Positions 8,281 to 18,305 of a DNA stretch of 64,000 bases are shown piece by piece. Source of the stretch: Phycisphaeraceae bacterium (lineage in GTDB: Bacteria; Planctomycetota; Phycisphaerae; Phycisphaerales; UBA1924); contig JAHBXE010000001.1 in assembly GCA_019636625.1 (NCBI GenBank), positions 310,001 through 374,000 of the forward strand, given 5' to 3'. Within the stretch, counting starts at the first letter, position 1, and every line of letters begins with the position of its first letter. The notes under the pieces are model-generated. The model worked only from the letters and a program-made list of their open reading frames with translations. It ran no database searches and had not been told where the DNA came from. The translations under genes were made by a program, and so were the position numbers.

Positions 8281-10146
8281 ATGCCGCCCATTTCCACTTC
8301 CAATCCGATTCGGCCGTTGCCCGATCTGCTGGTGAACCAGATCGCGGCGGGGGAGGTCGTTGAGCGACCGGCCTCGGTGGTGAAGGAGCTGGTGGAGAAC
8401 TCGTTGGATGCGGGTGCCAGGCGGATTCGCATCGATTTGGAGCAGGGCGGGATCGAACTGATCCGGATTACCGACGATGGGTCGGGCATTCCGCCGGACC
8501 AGCTGCCAATGGCTTTGGCGCCGCACGCGACGAGCAAGATCAAGGCCGTCGAGGATCTGGATCGAATCGGGACGCTGGGGTTCCGGGGCGAGGCGCTGGC
8601 TTCGATCGCATCGGTGTCGCGGCTGAAGTTGCGATCGCGGACGGCGGCGGAAGAGGGCGCGAGCGAGATCGAGGCGGAAGGGGATCGGGTGTCGGAGGTG
8701 CGGCCGGCGGCGGGTCCGGTGGGAACGTCGATTACCGTGCGGAACCTGTTCTTCAACACGCCGGCACGCCGGAAGTTTTTGCGAACGCCGCCGACGGAGC
8801 AGGGGCGGTGCGTGGATGCGGCCAAGGACCTGGCGATGGCGCACCCGGGCGTGGGATTCATGGTGACGTGCGATGGGCGGACGAGCTTTGATGTGCCCCC
8901 GGGGCAGTCGGCACGGGAGCGGGCGCTGGCGGTCCTGGGGATGGAACTGGCGGACCAGTTGATCGAGGTCCATGCGGACCAGTTCGATGATGCGAGAGGG
9001 CTGGCGCTTTGGGGGCTGGCGGGGCTGCCATCGATCTCTCGCGGGACGAACCAGGCGCAGCACGTGTTCATCAACGGGCGGGTGGTTCGTGACAAGACGA
9101 TCCAGCACGCGATCAAGGAGTCGTACCGAGGGCTGATCGAGCCGGGCCGTCACCCCACGATTGTGCTGATGCTGGAGATGGACCCGGGGGCGGTGGATGT
9201 GAACGTGCACCCAAGCAAGGTGGAGGTGCGATTCCGGGATTCGAGCTTGGTGCATTCGGTGGTGCTGCGGTCAATCCGGGAGGCGCTGCGAGGGGCGGAC
9301 TTGACGCCGACGATGGGGGCAGCGGCCGGGGCGGGGGGTGGCGGACCGGACCCTCGGGCGATTCTGCCGCCGATGGCGGAGACGTCTCGGCCGGGCGTGA
9401 ATGCATTTGTGGACTACTTCCGAAGGCAAGACCCGGGGCAGGGGGCGATTTCGTATGACGCGGTTCGTCAGGCGATGAGAGAGGGGCAGGAGGGGGCGGG
9501 CACGGGCGGAGCGATGGGGGCTGGGGCGGCGCCGCCTCCCGGGTTCGGGGCGCTGCCGGTGGGGCGGCCCGCGGCTCGGGTGTTGCAAGTGCACAACAGC
9601 TACCTGGTGACGCAGGATGATCAGGGTGTGGTGATCGTAGATCAGCACGCGCTGCACGAGCGGGTGATGTTTGAAGCGATGATGTCGCGGATCCGGGTGG
9701 CGCCGCTGGAGAGTCAGCGGCTGCTCTCGCCGAGCGTGGTGCCGGCGAGCCCGGCGCAGGTGGACCGGTTGCCGGAACTGGCGGGGCTTCTGGCGAAGAT
9801 CGGGGTGGAGGCGGAGCCGCTGGGACCGGCGAGCGTCGGCGTCCACGCCTTTCCCACGTTTTTGTTTGACAAGGGGGTGGACCCGGTGGAGTTTGTCGGG
9901 GAGCTTCTGGAGAAGGCGGAGGCGGAGGGCTTTGCACCCGGGAGTGAGCAGACGCTGCACGAGGTGCTGGACATGATGGCGTGCAAGGCGGCGGTGAAGG
10001 CGGGGGACAGGATGAGTGACTCGGAGTTGGACGAACTCGTGCGTCTGCGGGAGGAAGTGGAACGGTCGAGCAACTGCCCGCATGGACGGCCGACGTCGAT
10101 CCGGTTGACGATCCGGGAGCTGGAGAAGCTGTTTCAGCGGCGGTGA
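8281..10146 (+). CDS. mutL: DNA mismatch repair protein MutL (with endonuclease motif)
   Basis: A 621-residue mismatch repair mediator that links MutS recognition to strand removal. The N-terminal GHKL ATPase has NQIAAGEVVERP and KELVENSLDAG (motif I), DDGSGI (motif II), ATSKI and LGFRGEAL (motif III). After a proline/glycine-rich linker at about residues 340-420, the C-terminal dimerisation domain carries D454-QHA-LH-E460-RVMF-E465, a full DQHA(X)2E(X)4E endonuclease motif, plus ACKAAVKAGD and CPHGRP. MutL proteins with these motifs nick DNA themselves and usually occur in bacteria without MutH. The start is ATG 8281; upstream in-frame sequence lies in the preceding aminotransferase gene. 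Confidence 0.96.
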   Translation: MPPISTSNPIRPLPDLLVNQIAAGEVVERPASVVKELVENSLDAGARRIRIDLEQGGIELIRITDDGSGIPPDQLPMALAPHATSKIKAVEDLDRIGTLGFRGEALASIASVSRLKLRSRTAAEEGASEIEAEGDRVSEVRPAAGPVGTSITVRNLFFNTPARRKFLRTPPTEQGRCVDAAKDLAMAHPGVGFMVTCDGRTSFDVPPGQSARERALAVLGMELADQLIEVHADQFDDARGLALWGLAGLPSISRGTNQAQHVFINGRVVRDKTIQHAIKESYRGLIEPGRHPTIVLMLEMDPGAVDVNVHPSKVEVRFRDSSLVHSVVLRSIREALRGADLTPTMGAAAGAGGGGPDPRAILPPMAETSRPGVNAFVDYFRRQDPGQGAISYDAVRQAMREGQEGAGTGGAMGAGAAPPPGFGALPVGRPAARVLQVHNSYLVTQDDQGVVIVDQHALHERVMFEAMMSRIRVAPLESQRLLSPSVVPASPAQVDRLPELAGLLAKIGVEAEPLGPASVGVHAFPTFLFDKGVDPVEFVGELLEKAEAEGFAPGSEQTLHEVLDMMACKAAVKAGDRMSDSELDELVRLREEVERSSNCPHGRPTSIRLTIRELEKLFQRR

Positions 10147-10211
10147 GGTGGGTGGACGAAGAGTGTCGAGGTCGTGGAGCGGACTTTGAAACCGAGCCAT
10201 GCCCGAGGAGA

Positions 10212-10240
10212 CACTGGCCACTCAGAGCCTGTGGCCAGTG
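10212..10240. repeat. Perfect 10-bp inverted repeat between mutL and pgk
   Basis: CACTGGCCAC (10212-10221) pairs perfectly with GTGGCCAGTG (10231-10240) around a 9-nt loop, midway between the convergent mutL and pgk genes. No T-run follows on either strand, so it is not a classical terminator. It is followed by TGCCACCAAT, which also follows the hairpin region at 12290-12330, suggesting a dispersed intergenic repeat. Confidence 0.6.
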
Positions 10241-10285
10241 CCACCAATGCTCGAATGTCAGCCATGCCTGCGAAGGTGCGCTGGG

Positions 10286-11491
<1,206 letters not shown>

Positions 11492-11612
11492 GGGGGGCTC
11501 CAGAACGGTCTCACCACAGAGGCGCAGAGTTCACAGGGGCACGAACGGCGGATTCAGGATCGGATGTGACCCGAGCGTTTCAGCGAGGGCCGCAACGCAG
11601 GGGCAAAGTGCA

Positions 11613-12230
11613 TCAGTTCGTCGAATCGTCGATCATCTTTTCAGCGCGGGCACGGACCGCGGCGGCGCCGTCGGTGGCGAGCTGGTCCTTGAGTTTGCGA
11701 AGGCGGGTCGAGAGGGAGCCGTCGATGAGCTTGTCACCAATCTGAAGGCGGATGCCGCCGATCATGGACTCATCGGTGTAGGGATGGAGGATGGGCTCCT
11801 TGCCGAGGGCCTGCAGGAGTCGTTCGCGGATGGTGCGGAGATCGTCGGGGGCGATGGGGGAGGCGGTATAGACGTCGACTTCAACCTTGCCGAACTTGTC
11901 CTGTACGGTGCGATCGAACGCGGCCACGATTGGGGGCAGGTGGGAGAGACGGCCCTTTTCGTTGAGGACCTGGAGGAATCGGAGCGTAAGGTCGGAGACC
12001 TTGGACTTGAAGATCTTCTCCAGCGAGGCGGAGCGCTGGGCCATGGGGAGGACCCGGGAGGCAAGGAACTCGTTGAAGCGGGCGTCGCTCCGGGCGAGTT
12101 CGAGGATGTCCTCAAGCTCGGAGAGCGTGGCTTCGATGGCTGGGCGTCCGCCCTTGGTCTCGGCGAGTTCGAAGAGGCTCCTGGCGTAGATTTCGGCCAA
12201 GGCGTCGGGTGGGGTGTCGATCAGGGGCAT
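11613..12230 (-). CDS. atpH: ATP synthase subunit delta (F1)
   Basis: A 205-residue delta/OSCP subunit, which joins the F1 head to the peripheral stalk. EIYARSLFELAE at the N-terminus matches the family's usual YAxALfelA, and the C-terminal part has the conserved DESMIGGIRLQIGDKLIDGSLSTRL strand-helix, seen as MIGGIRLQIGDKLIDGS. It follows atpF with a 99-nt gap containing short repeats. In most bacteria atpA, atpG, atpD and atpC would come next; here the next gene is pgk, so the remaining F1 genes must be elsewhere. Confidence 0.92.
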   Translation of the reverse strand: MPLIDTPPDALAEIYARSLFELAETKGGRPAIEATLSELEDILELARSDARFNEFLASRVLPMAQRSASLEKIFKSKVSDLTLRFLQVLNEKGRLSHLPPIVAAFDRTVQDKFGKVEVDVYTASPIAPDDLRTIRERLLQALGKEPILHPYTDESMIGGIRLQIGDKLIDGSLSTRLRKLKDQLATDGAAAVRARAEKMIDDSTN

Positions 12231-12289
12231 CGTGGGGTTCCGTTTCGGCCGGGTTCGGAAGGGTTCAATCTCTGGGGAGAAGCAAGCTC

Positions 12290-12327
12290 ACGCCTCGGAG
12301 AGGCGTGCCACCTGCAGGCGTGCCACC
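12290..12327. repeat. Short hairpin plus duplicated AGGCGTGCCACC in the atpF-atpH gap
   Basis: ACGCCTC (12290-12296) and GAGGCGT (12300-12306) form a 7-bp hairpin with a 3-nt loop. Its right arm runs into AGGCGTGCCACC (12301-12312), repeated exactly at 12316-12327. The second copy continues as TGCCACCAAT, the same decamer seen after the mutL-pgk hairpin near 10238. It looks like a small dispersed intergenic element rather than an operon-specific signal. Confidence 0.55.
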
Positions 12328-12329
12328 AA

Positions 12330-12920
12330 TCAGTTCTTCATGGCCATGAGTTCGCCCATGGATTCTTCCACGAGGCGCTTCTGGTCGGCGGGGTTGACCT
12401 CGCGGCGGAGGATCTTGCCGGCGATGGAGGTCGCGGCGGCGGCGGTCTGGGAGTAGATCTCCTGCAGGGCGGCCTTCTTGGCGGCCTCGATATCGCGACG
12501 GGCTCGCTCCCGCATCTGGGCGAGCTCCGCGTCAGCCTTCGACCGGAGCTCGTCGGCGAGGGCCTGCTGCTGAGCCCGGGTCTTCTCGAGCATCTTCTGG
12601 GCTTCGGCGCGGGCCTCGGCGAGGGACTTCTCGTACATCTCGAGGGCGTCCTTGGCCTGCTTGCGGGCGGCCTCGGCCGCGGCGATCTCCTCGCGGATCT
12701 TGCCTGCACGCTCATCGAGGGCCTTGCCAATGACGGGCCAGACCTTGACGGCGAGAATCGCGAAGACGACGGCGAAGACCACAAGGGCGGTGATGCCGGT
12801 GATCAGGCCCTGCTTGGGGCTGGGGAGCGCGCCGAGCTCTTCGCCGGCGGCCATGGCGGTCTGGGCCAGGAAGGCCAAGGCAAGGGTGGGGAGGACGAAG
12901 GTTGAGATTCGGCGGGACAT
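12330..12920 (-). CDS. atpF: ATP synthase subunit b (F0)
   Basis: A 196-residue peripheral-stalk subunit. It begins at ATG 12920, which has GGAG 7-8 nt upstream. The first ~24 residues form a signal-peptide-like segment ending AMAAGEE, followed by a membrane helix at about residues 40-62 (ITALVVFAVVFAILAV) and the normal long charged helix rich in Ala, Glu, Lys and Arg. A signal-like leader before the anchor is a deviation from E. coli AtpF, and the c subunit here has one too. It sits between atpE (73-nt gap) and atpH (99-nt gap). Confidence 0.93.
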   Translation of the reverse strand: MSRRISTFVLPTLALAFLAQTAMAAGEELGALPSPKQGLITGITALVVFAVVFAILAVKVWPVIGKALDERAGKIREEIAAAEAARKQAKDALEMYEKSLAEARAEAQKMLEKTRAQQQALADELRSKADAELAQMRERARRDIEAAKKAALQEIYSQTAAAATSIAGKILRREVNPADQKRLVEESMGELMAMKN

Positions 12921-12993
12921 TGGGGTGCTCCGTTTGAACCGGGAGGGATCGAGGCAAGTCCGCCGACGCCCTGTCGGACGGCGGCGGGGGAGA

Positions 12994-13341
<348 letters not shown>

Positions 13342-13370
13342 TTACCGGGGGAGACGTGGGGGCCCGTTAT

Positions 13371-14309
13371 TCACGCGTGGGCGTGCTCGTGGCCGTGTGC
13401 ATGGTCATGCCCGTGCTCATGACCGTGCTCGTCGTGATGATCCATGAGGGAGATGAAGACCGTCGTGAGGAACATGAACACGAAGGCCTGGAGGACGGCG
13501 ACAAAGAGTTCGAGGAACATGATGGCGACGGCGCCGGCGAAGGAGACGACGGTGACGGTGCCGGCGAGGATGGGGCCGAGCTGCGTGAGGGCGGTGCCGA
13601 TGAAGCCCATGAGCACGGCGAGGAGGATGTGCCCGGCGGTCATGTTGGCGAAGAGACGGATGGCCAGCGCGACGGGCTTGATGATGACTTGGCCGACGAA
13701 CTCGATGACAAGGAGGAGGAGGGAAACGGGGAACACCGCGCCGCCGGTCATGTGCTTGAAGTAGCCGCCGATGCCGAGGCGGGCGATGGCGGCGAGGTTG
13801 AAGACCAGGCCGGCGATGAGGGCGAGCACCCCCGTGACCCAGATGTTCTGGGTCGCGGTGCCGCCGAGGAAGGCAAGGCCCTTGTGGTGCATGTCCTCGG
13901 ACACGACGTGCTGGAGATCGAGGAAGGGGATGAGGCCCAGGATGTTGTTCACGAGGATGAAGAAGAAGATGGTCCAGAGGAAGGGCATGAACTTGTTCGT
14001 GCGGTCGTGGAGCATCGGCCGGACGACCTCTTCCCGCAGGTAGACGGCGATGACCTCGATCATGTGGGCGAAGCGGTTGGTGGTGATCCAGCGGTCGTGT
14101 CCCTGAGACTCGGGTCCGGTCTTGACCTTGGAGGCGACCCAGAGGCCGCCCAAGACCATGATGACGCCGGAGAGGACCAGATTGCCCATATTGCCGGACC
14201 AGATCCAGAGGCCGTCGGCGGTCTTGGCGAATGGGTGGTTGTAGACGTGCTGGTCCGGGCCGCCGGCGGCGAGGACAAGCGATGAGAGATGAGCGAACAG
14301 GTGATTCAT
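13371..14309 (-). CDS. atpB: ATP synthase subunit a (F0) with histidine-rich C-terminus
   Basis: A 312-residue membrane subunit that forms the ion half-channels against the c ring. The essential arginine helix is present as LAIRLFANMTAGHILLAVL, and the other membrane helices are clear. The C-terminus is unusual: after the last helix the final 24 residues contain 11 histidines, alternating with Glu, Asp, Gly and Ala. Such a tail is a likely metal-binding segment and is not needed for the canonical function. The start overlaps the atpI stop by 4 nt (ATGA), indicating coupled translation. Confidence 0.95.
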   Translation of the reverse strand: MNHLFAHLSSLVLAAGGPDQHVYNHPFAKTADGLWIWSGNMGNLVLSGVIMVLGGLWVASKVKTGPESQGHDRWITTNRFAHMIEVIAVYLREEVVRPMLHDRTNKFMPFLWTIFFFILVNNILGLIPFLDLQHVVSEDMHHKGLAFLGGTATQNIWVTGVLALIAGLVFNLAAIARLGIGGYFKHMTGGAVFPVSLLLLVIEFVGQVIIKPVALAIRLFANMTAGHILLAVLMGFIGTALTQLGPILAGTVTVVSFAGAVAIMFLELFVAVLQAFVFMFLTTVFISLMDHHDEHGHEHGHDHAHGHEHAHA

Positions 14310-14728
14310 GCCAGCTCCGTCTTGCGATTGACCCGCGACAGCACGGCGAGCGCGAGAAGTGTTTCAGCGATGAGGGACATCAACAGCCCCGCGCCGACGC
14401 CGAGGCCGAGCGGGCGGCGGGGCAGATCGAGCACGGCTGTCGCGATGACGACGACAGCCATGGCGACAAGCATGCGCGCCCCGGAGGCGGCGACGACTGC
14501 GATGCCGAATGAGTGCGTCGGGACGTTGATGATGATGGGGGCGAGTGAGATCAGGATGCCGACGGAGAGCGCGGAGGCGCCGATCACGATGGTCTGGCCG
14601 TCGCCGCCGAGGTAGGCGGTAATGGCGGCGCTGACGGCGAGGGAGACGGCCCCCACCAGCGCCATACCCACCGCGTAGCAACGCTTGAGGGAGGGCCAAG
14701 AGGGGTGAGGGGTTCCGTCGGTGGACAT
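14306..14728 (-). CDS. atpI: AtpI-like four-helix membrane protein of the ATP synthase operon
   Basis: A 140-residue protein with four predicted membrane helices, placed directly before atpB and overlapping it by 4 nt. Helices are AVGMALVGAVSLAVSAAITAY, TIVIGASALSVGILISLAPI, MLVAMAVVVIATAVL and a C-terminal LLMSLIAETLLALAVL. Size, topology and position match the ATP synthase I protein, a non-essential assembly factor that helps form the c ring. Sequence conservation in this family is low, so the call leans on position. A TATATT hexamer in the 168-nt upstream gap may give the F0 genes their own promoter. Confidence 0.75.
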   Translation of the reverse strand: MSTDGTPHPSWPSLKRCYAVGMALVGAVSLAVSAAITAYLGGDGQTIVIGASALSVGILISLAPIIINVPTHSFGIAVVAASGARMLVAMAVVVIATAVLDLPRRPLGLGVGAGLLMSLIAETLLALAVLSRVNRKTELA

Positions 14729-14772
14729 CGGGGGATCTTCCGCCGCCCGCGTCCGATCAACCGCCGAACGCG

Positions 14773-14810
14773 AGCGGCAAAACGGCCGCTTTCAGGGGGG
14801 CAGAAATATA
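14773..14810 (-). promoter_or_regulatory. Candidate internal promoter and hairpin before atpI
   Basis: On the minus strand TATATT (14805-14810) is the most AT-rich hexamer of the 168-nt gap between atpZ and atpI. It is followed by AGCGGC (14785-14790 on the minus strand) and GCCGCT (14773-14778), a 6-bp hairpin that would lie in the atpI leader. No clear -35 box is visible at the expected distance. Confidence 0.3.
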
Positions 14811-14896
14811 GCGGGGTGGGTCGGGGTCGGCGAGTGCCGCGAGGAGGGGTTCTGGGTGGGGTGGGATTGTCCGCGGGGCCATGCCGCCCCGGGGCA

Positions 14897-15247
14897 TCAC
14901 TTCTTACGTCGGGCGGCCTCGCGTTCCTCGCGTTGGCTCTGGCGAACCAGGCGGTACATGGCATAGGCAAAGCCGACGGCAACGCCGATCAAGGAGCCCC
15001 AGGGGGAGGTGCCCTGCCAATAGTCGACTCCAAAGCCAATAAGCCACGCGGCGATGAGCGTGACGATGAAGTCGGTGGCCATGGCCCATCCGGCGGCGAG
15101 GCCGGAGAGGGGGGACTGCCGAGGCGGCTTCTTGCCCTCAGCGGCTTGGCGGAGGGACTCCGGGATCTCGGGGAAGTTGGGGACCGGGGGCGGGGGAGGT
15201 GGCTCTCGCCAGACTTCGTGATCACCTTGGTCGGGATTCTGGGACAT
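14897..15247 (-). CDS. atpZ: AtpZ/AtpQ-like small membrane protein
   Basis: A 116-residue protein with a proline-rich cytoplasmic N-terminus (REPPPPPPVPNFPEIP), two membrane helices (AMATDFIVTLIAAWLIGFGVDY and WGSLIGVAVGFAYAMYRLV) and a basic tail ending RRKK. The first helix followed by GFGVDYWQGTSPWGSLIG matches the AtpZ family of F-type ATPase accessory proteins, some of which form Mg/Ca channels with AtpI. Its ATG overlaps the alaS stop as ATGA, so translation is coupled to alaS. Confidence 0.8.
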   Translation of the reverse strand: MSQNPDQGDHEVWREPPPPPPVPNFPEIPESLRQAAEGKKPPRQSPLSGLAAGWAMATDFIVTLIAAWLIGFGVDYWQGTSPWGSLIGVAVGFAYAMYRLVRQSQREEREAARRKK

Positions 15248-18148
15248 CAAAGGAGCTTCTTGCTGGCGGTCAGGCGAGCGGCGGCAATGGCTTCCCGGAG
15301 CTTGGCGATATTGGTTCCGCCGCCCTGGGCCGCTTCGGGCTTGCCGCCACCCTTGCCGCCGCAAATGGTGGCGGCCTCGCGGAGCCAGTCACCCGCATTG
15401 AGGCCTTTTGCAACGGCGTCGGGCGGAACGGAGGCCATGATGCCGATCTTCGGGGCGGCGGGGTCGGACTCATCGGGGCTGAAGAGCATGACAGAGGCGC
15501 GTGGAGCGACATCGCGGATGGTCTTCACGGCCTGCTCGAGGGCGCCGCGGTCGGAGCCGAGATCGATGGTGGAAACGATGATGGTGTCGCCGGCGGTGTT
15601 GGCCGATTCGGCGAGACGGCGAGCAATCGCGGCGGCCTCCTGGCGTTTGCCGGCGGCGGCTTGCTTTTGTGCGGCTTTGACCTTCTCCTGAAGCGCCGCG
15701 ATGGACTTGCGGAGGTTGTCGCGGCGTGCGGCCGGAATGGTCAACTGATCGACCTCGCGGGCGACTTCGTTGAGTTCCGTCGCGAGCGCCGCAACTTCGA
15801 GGCGCTCGGCAGCCTTGATGCGGGCCGCGAGGTTGTCGGCGGACTGGATGGCGGCGAGAGCGGGGACACCGGTCAGGGCGGTGACGCGGCGGATGCCCTT
15901 GGCGACTGCTTCCTCGGAGATCAGGGCGAAGTGGCCCAGCTTGCTGGTGGAGGGGACGTGTGTGCCGCCGCAGAACTCGACGGAAACCTCCATCCAGGCG
16001 GTGTTGCCCGGGCTGGCCAGGAGATCGGAGACAGGCTGGCCGATCGAGACCACGCGGACAGGATCCGGATACGTTTCGCCGAAGACGGCGCGGAGGCCAG
16101 TGATCTGCTTGGCGACAAACTGGGGCGCGAGATCGGCGTAGACGGTGAGGTCAGCGGCGATCTGGTCGCGGACGATGGACTCGACCTTGGCGAGTTGATC
16201 CGGAGCGACGGGGCCGGTGTTGGAGAAGTCGAAGCGGAGACGATCAGGGGCGACGAGCGAGCCTTTCTGGTCCACGTGCGGTCCGACGATCCGGCGAAGG
16301 GCAAAGTTGAGCATGTGGGTGGCGGTGTGGTTGGCCTCGATCGGGTCACGCCGGGAGCGGTCAACATGGAGCCGGACGCGGTCGCCGACGCGGAGCTCGC
16401 CGCGGCCGGCACGACCGATGTGAAGGATGTAGCCGCCGTAGTTCTTGACGGACTCGACATTGAAGTCAGCGGCATTGCCCGCGCGATCGGAATGGATCTC
16501 CCCGTGGTCCGCCACCTGGCCGCCCATTTCAGCGTAGAAACTGGTCTTGTCGAGGATGATGCCGACCGGGGCGCCAGCGCGGTCGCGGGTGGAGTCGTCG
16601 AAGTTCTCGCCGTTCCAGATGGCCAGGACTGTGGCGTGAATGGTGCGGCCGTGGAACTTGTCGCCGTCGTCGGTGGTGCTGACGTTCATGCCCTTGAGGC
16701 GGGCGATGGCGTCGGCGCCGAGGGTGAGTTCCTTGGCGACCCCTTCCTTCCCTGCGGCGCGGGAGCGGTCCTTGGCTTCTTCCATGAGGCGCTCGTAGCC
16801 CGCGATGTCGACCTTGAGGCCTCGCTCCTCGGCCATTTGCTGGGTGAGGTCGATGGGGAAGCCGTAGGTGTCGTAGAGCTTGAAGGCATCGTCGGGAGAG
16901 ATGACGGCGAAGTCCTTCTGGCCGGCGCCCTGCTGACGAGAGGCGCAGGCCCGGTCGGCAGCTTCGCCGAAAAGTTTGATACCTCGATCGAGCGTCTTTC
17001 CGAAGCTCTCTTCTTCTTCGCGAAGAATGTCGATGACCCGTTGGGGGCTCTTTCTCAGTTCCGGGAAGGCCTCGCCCATGCGCTCGACCACGGTGGGGAC
17101 GAGCTGAGAAAAGAAACCGGGCTTGGCGTTGAGCACCTGGCGGCCGTAGCGGACGGCGCGGCGGAGGATTCGGCGGAGAACGTAGCCACGCCCTTCGTTG
17201 CTTGGCGTGGCGCCGTCGGTGATGGCGAAGGTGAGCGTGCGGATATGGTCGGCGATGACGCGGTAGGCGGTGTCGACGTTGCCGGCATCGGCGGCGCCGA
17301 GCTTGCCGGAGTAGGGCGTGGAGAAGCCGGTAACCTTCTGGATGGCGGCGAAGTAGGGCATGAAAACGTCGGTGTCGTAGTTGCTGCGCTTGTTCTGGAG
17401 GACGGAGACGAGGCGCTCGAAGCCCATGCCCGTGTCAACGTGCTTGGCGGGCAGGAGGCGGAGCTTGCCGCCCTCTTCGCGGTTGAACTGGATGAACACG
17501 TTGTTCCAGACTTCGATGACGTCGGGGTCGCCGGTGTTGACAAGTTTGTGGGCGTCGCGGCCACCGATGCGGTCGAAGTGAATTTCGGTGCACGGGCCGC
17601 AGGGGCCGGTCTCGCCCATTTCCCAGAAGTTGTCCTTCATGTTGCCGGGGAGGACGTGGGAAGGGGGGAGGAACCGGAGCCAGAGCTGCTTGGTTTCTTC
17701 ATCGGGTTCGAGGCCCGTCGAGGTTGCCGCCGAAGTAGGTGGCGTACAGGCGGTCGGCGGGTATGCCGTAGACCTTGGTGAGGAGCTCCCACGACCACTC
17801 GACGGCTTCCTTCTTGAAGTAGTCACCGAAAGACCAGTTGCCGAGCATCTCGAAGAACGTGTGGTGGTAGGTGTCCTTGCCGACATCGTCGAGGTCGTTG
17901 TGCTTGCCGCCGGCGCGGATGCACTTCTGGCTGTTGACCGCACGCTTCATGCCAAAGAGAGGGGAGCCGGGCTGGACCGTGCCGAGGAAGATCGGCTTGA
18001 ACTGGTTCATGCCGGCGTTGGTGAAGAGGAGGGTTGGGTCGTCCACGGGGACGCAGGGGCTGGAGGGCACGTGGGCGTGGGTCGCGCCGGGGCGGTTGAC
18101 GAAGAAGTCAATGAAGGTGGAACGGACTCGGTCGCTTGTCCAGGTCAT
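15247..18148 (-). CDS. alaS: Alanyl-tRNA synthetase, interrupted by a one-base frameshift
   Basis: Charges tRNA-Ala. The N-terminal 150 residues ([16 protein letters not shown] to [10 protein letters not shown]) are read in one frame from ATG 18148. The rest, from [14 protein letters not shown] to TASKKLL, is in another frame. Removing one G from the GGG at 17714-17716 (CCC on the plus strand) joins them as [15 protein letters not shown] with no residue lost, giving 966 residues. All functional regions are intact: [14 protein letters not shown] and [13 protein letters not shown] in the catalytic domain, HTATH and CGGTH for editing, and [15 protein letters not shown] near the C-terminus. The gene is single-copy and essential in most bacteria, so a sequencing or assembly error is the simplest explanation. 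TATACT (18184-18189) and AGGA precede the start. It heads the operon atpZ-atpI-atpB-atpE-atpF-atpH. Confidence 0.9.
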
Positions 18149-18183
18149 AAAGGGTCCTGTTCGGGGCGGGGACAGAGGGATCG

Positions 18184-18189
18184 AGTATA
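18184..18189 (-). promoter_or_regulatory. Candidate -10 box for alaS-atp operon
   Basis: TATACT on the minus strand, 35 nt before the alaS ATG, followed by AGGA at a normal ribosome-binding distance. The -35 region is not recognisable; GACAGG at 18209-18214 is the closest match and 19 nt away. Confidence 0.4.
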
Positions 18190-18241
18190 GGAATCAGAGC
18201 GAGTAGACCCTGTCGGAGGAGGTTCCGGCGAGGATTGGGTT

Positions 18242-18268
18242 TTGACATGGCCACGATGTTGGTACATT
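18242..18268 (+). promoter_or_regulatory. Candidate promoter of the thioredoxin-like gene
   Basis: TTGACA (18242-18247) is separated by 15 nt from TACATT (18263-18268). The spacing is two bases short of optimal. The start codon follows 37 nt later behind a good GGAG. Confidence 0.4.
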
Positions 18269-18305
18269 GGTTTCGAGATTCATAACCCCCCTGTGGAGAT
18301 TGACC

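Noticed and set aside
14705-17781. Long plus-strand frames opposite alaS and atpZ
   Set aside because: Gly/Asp/Val-rich shadow sequence. The minus-strand alaS motifs are unambiguous.
15247-18148. alaS as a decayed pseudogene
   Set aside because: Only one base separates the two frames and every functional motif is intact, so decay is unlikely.
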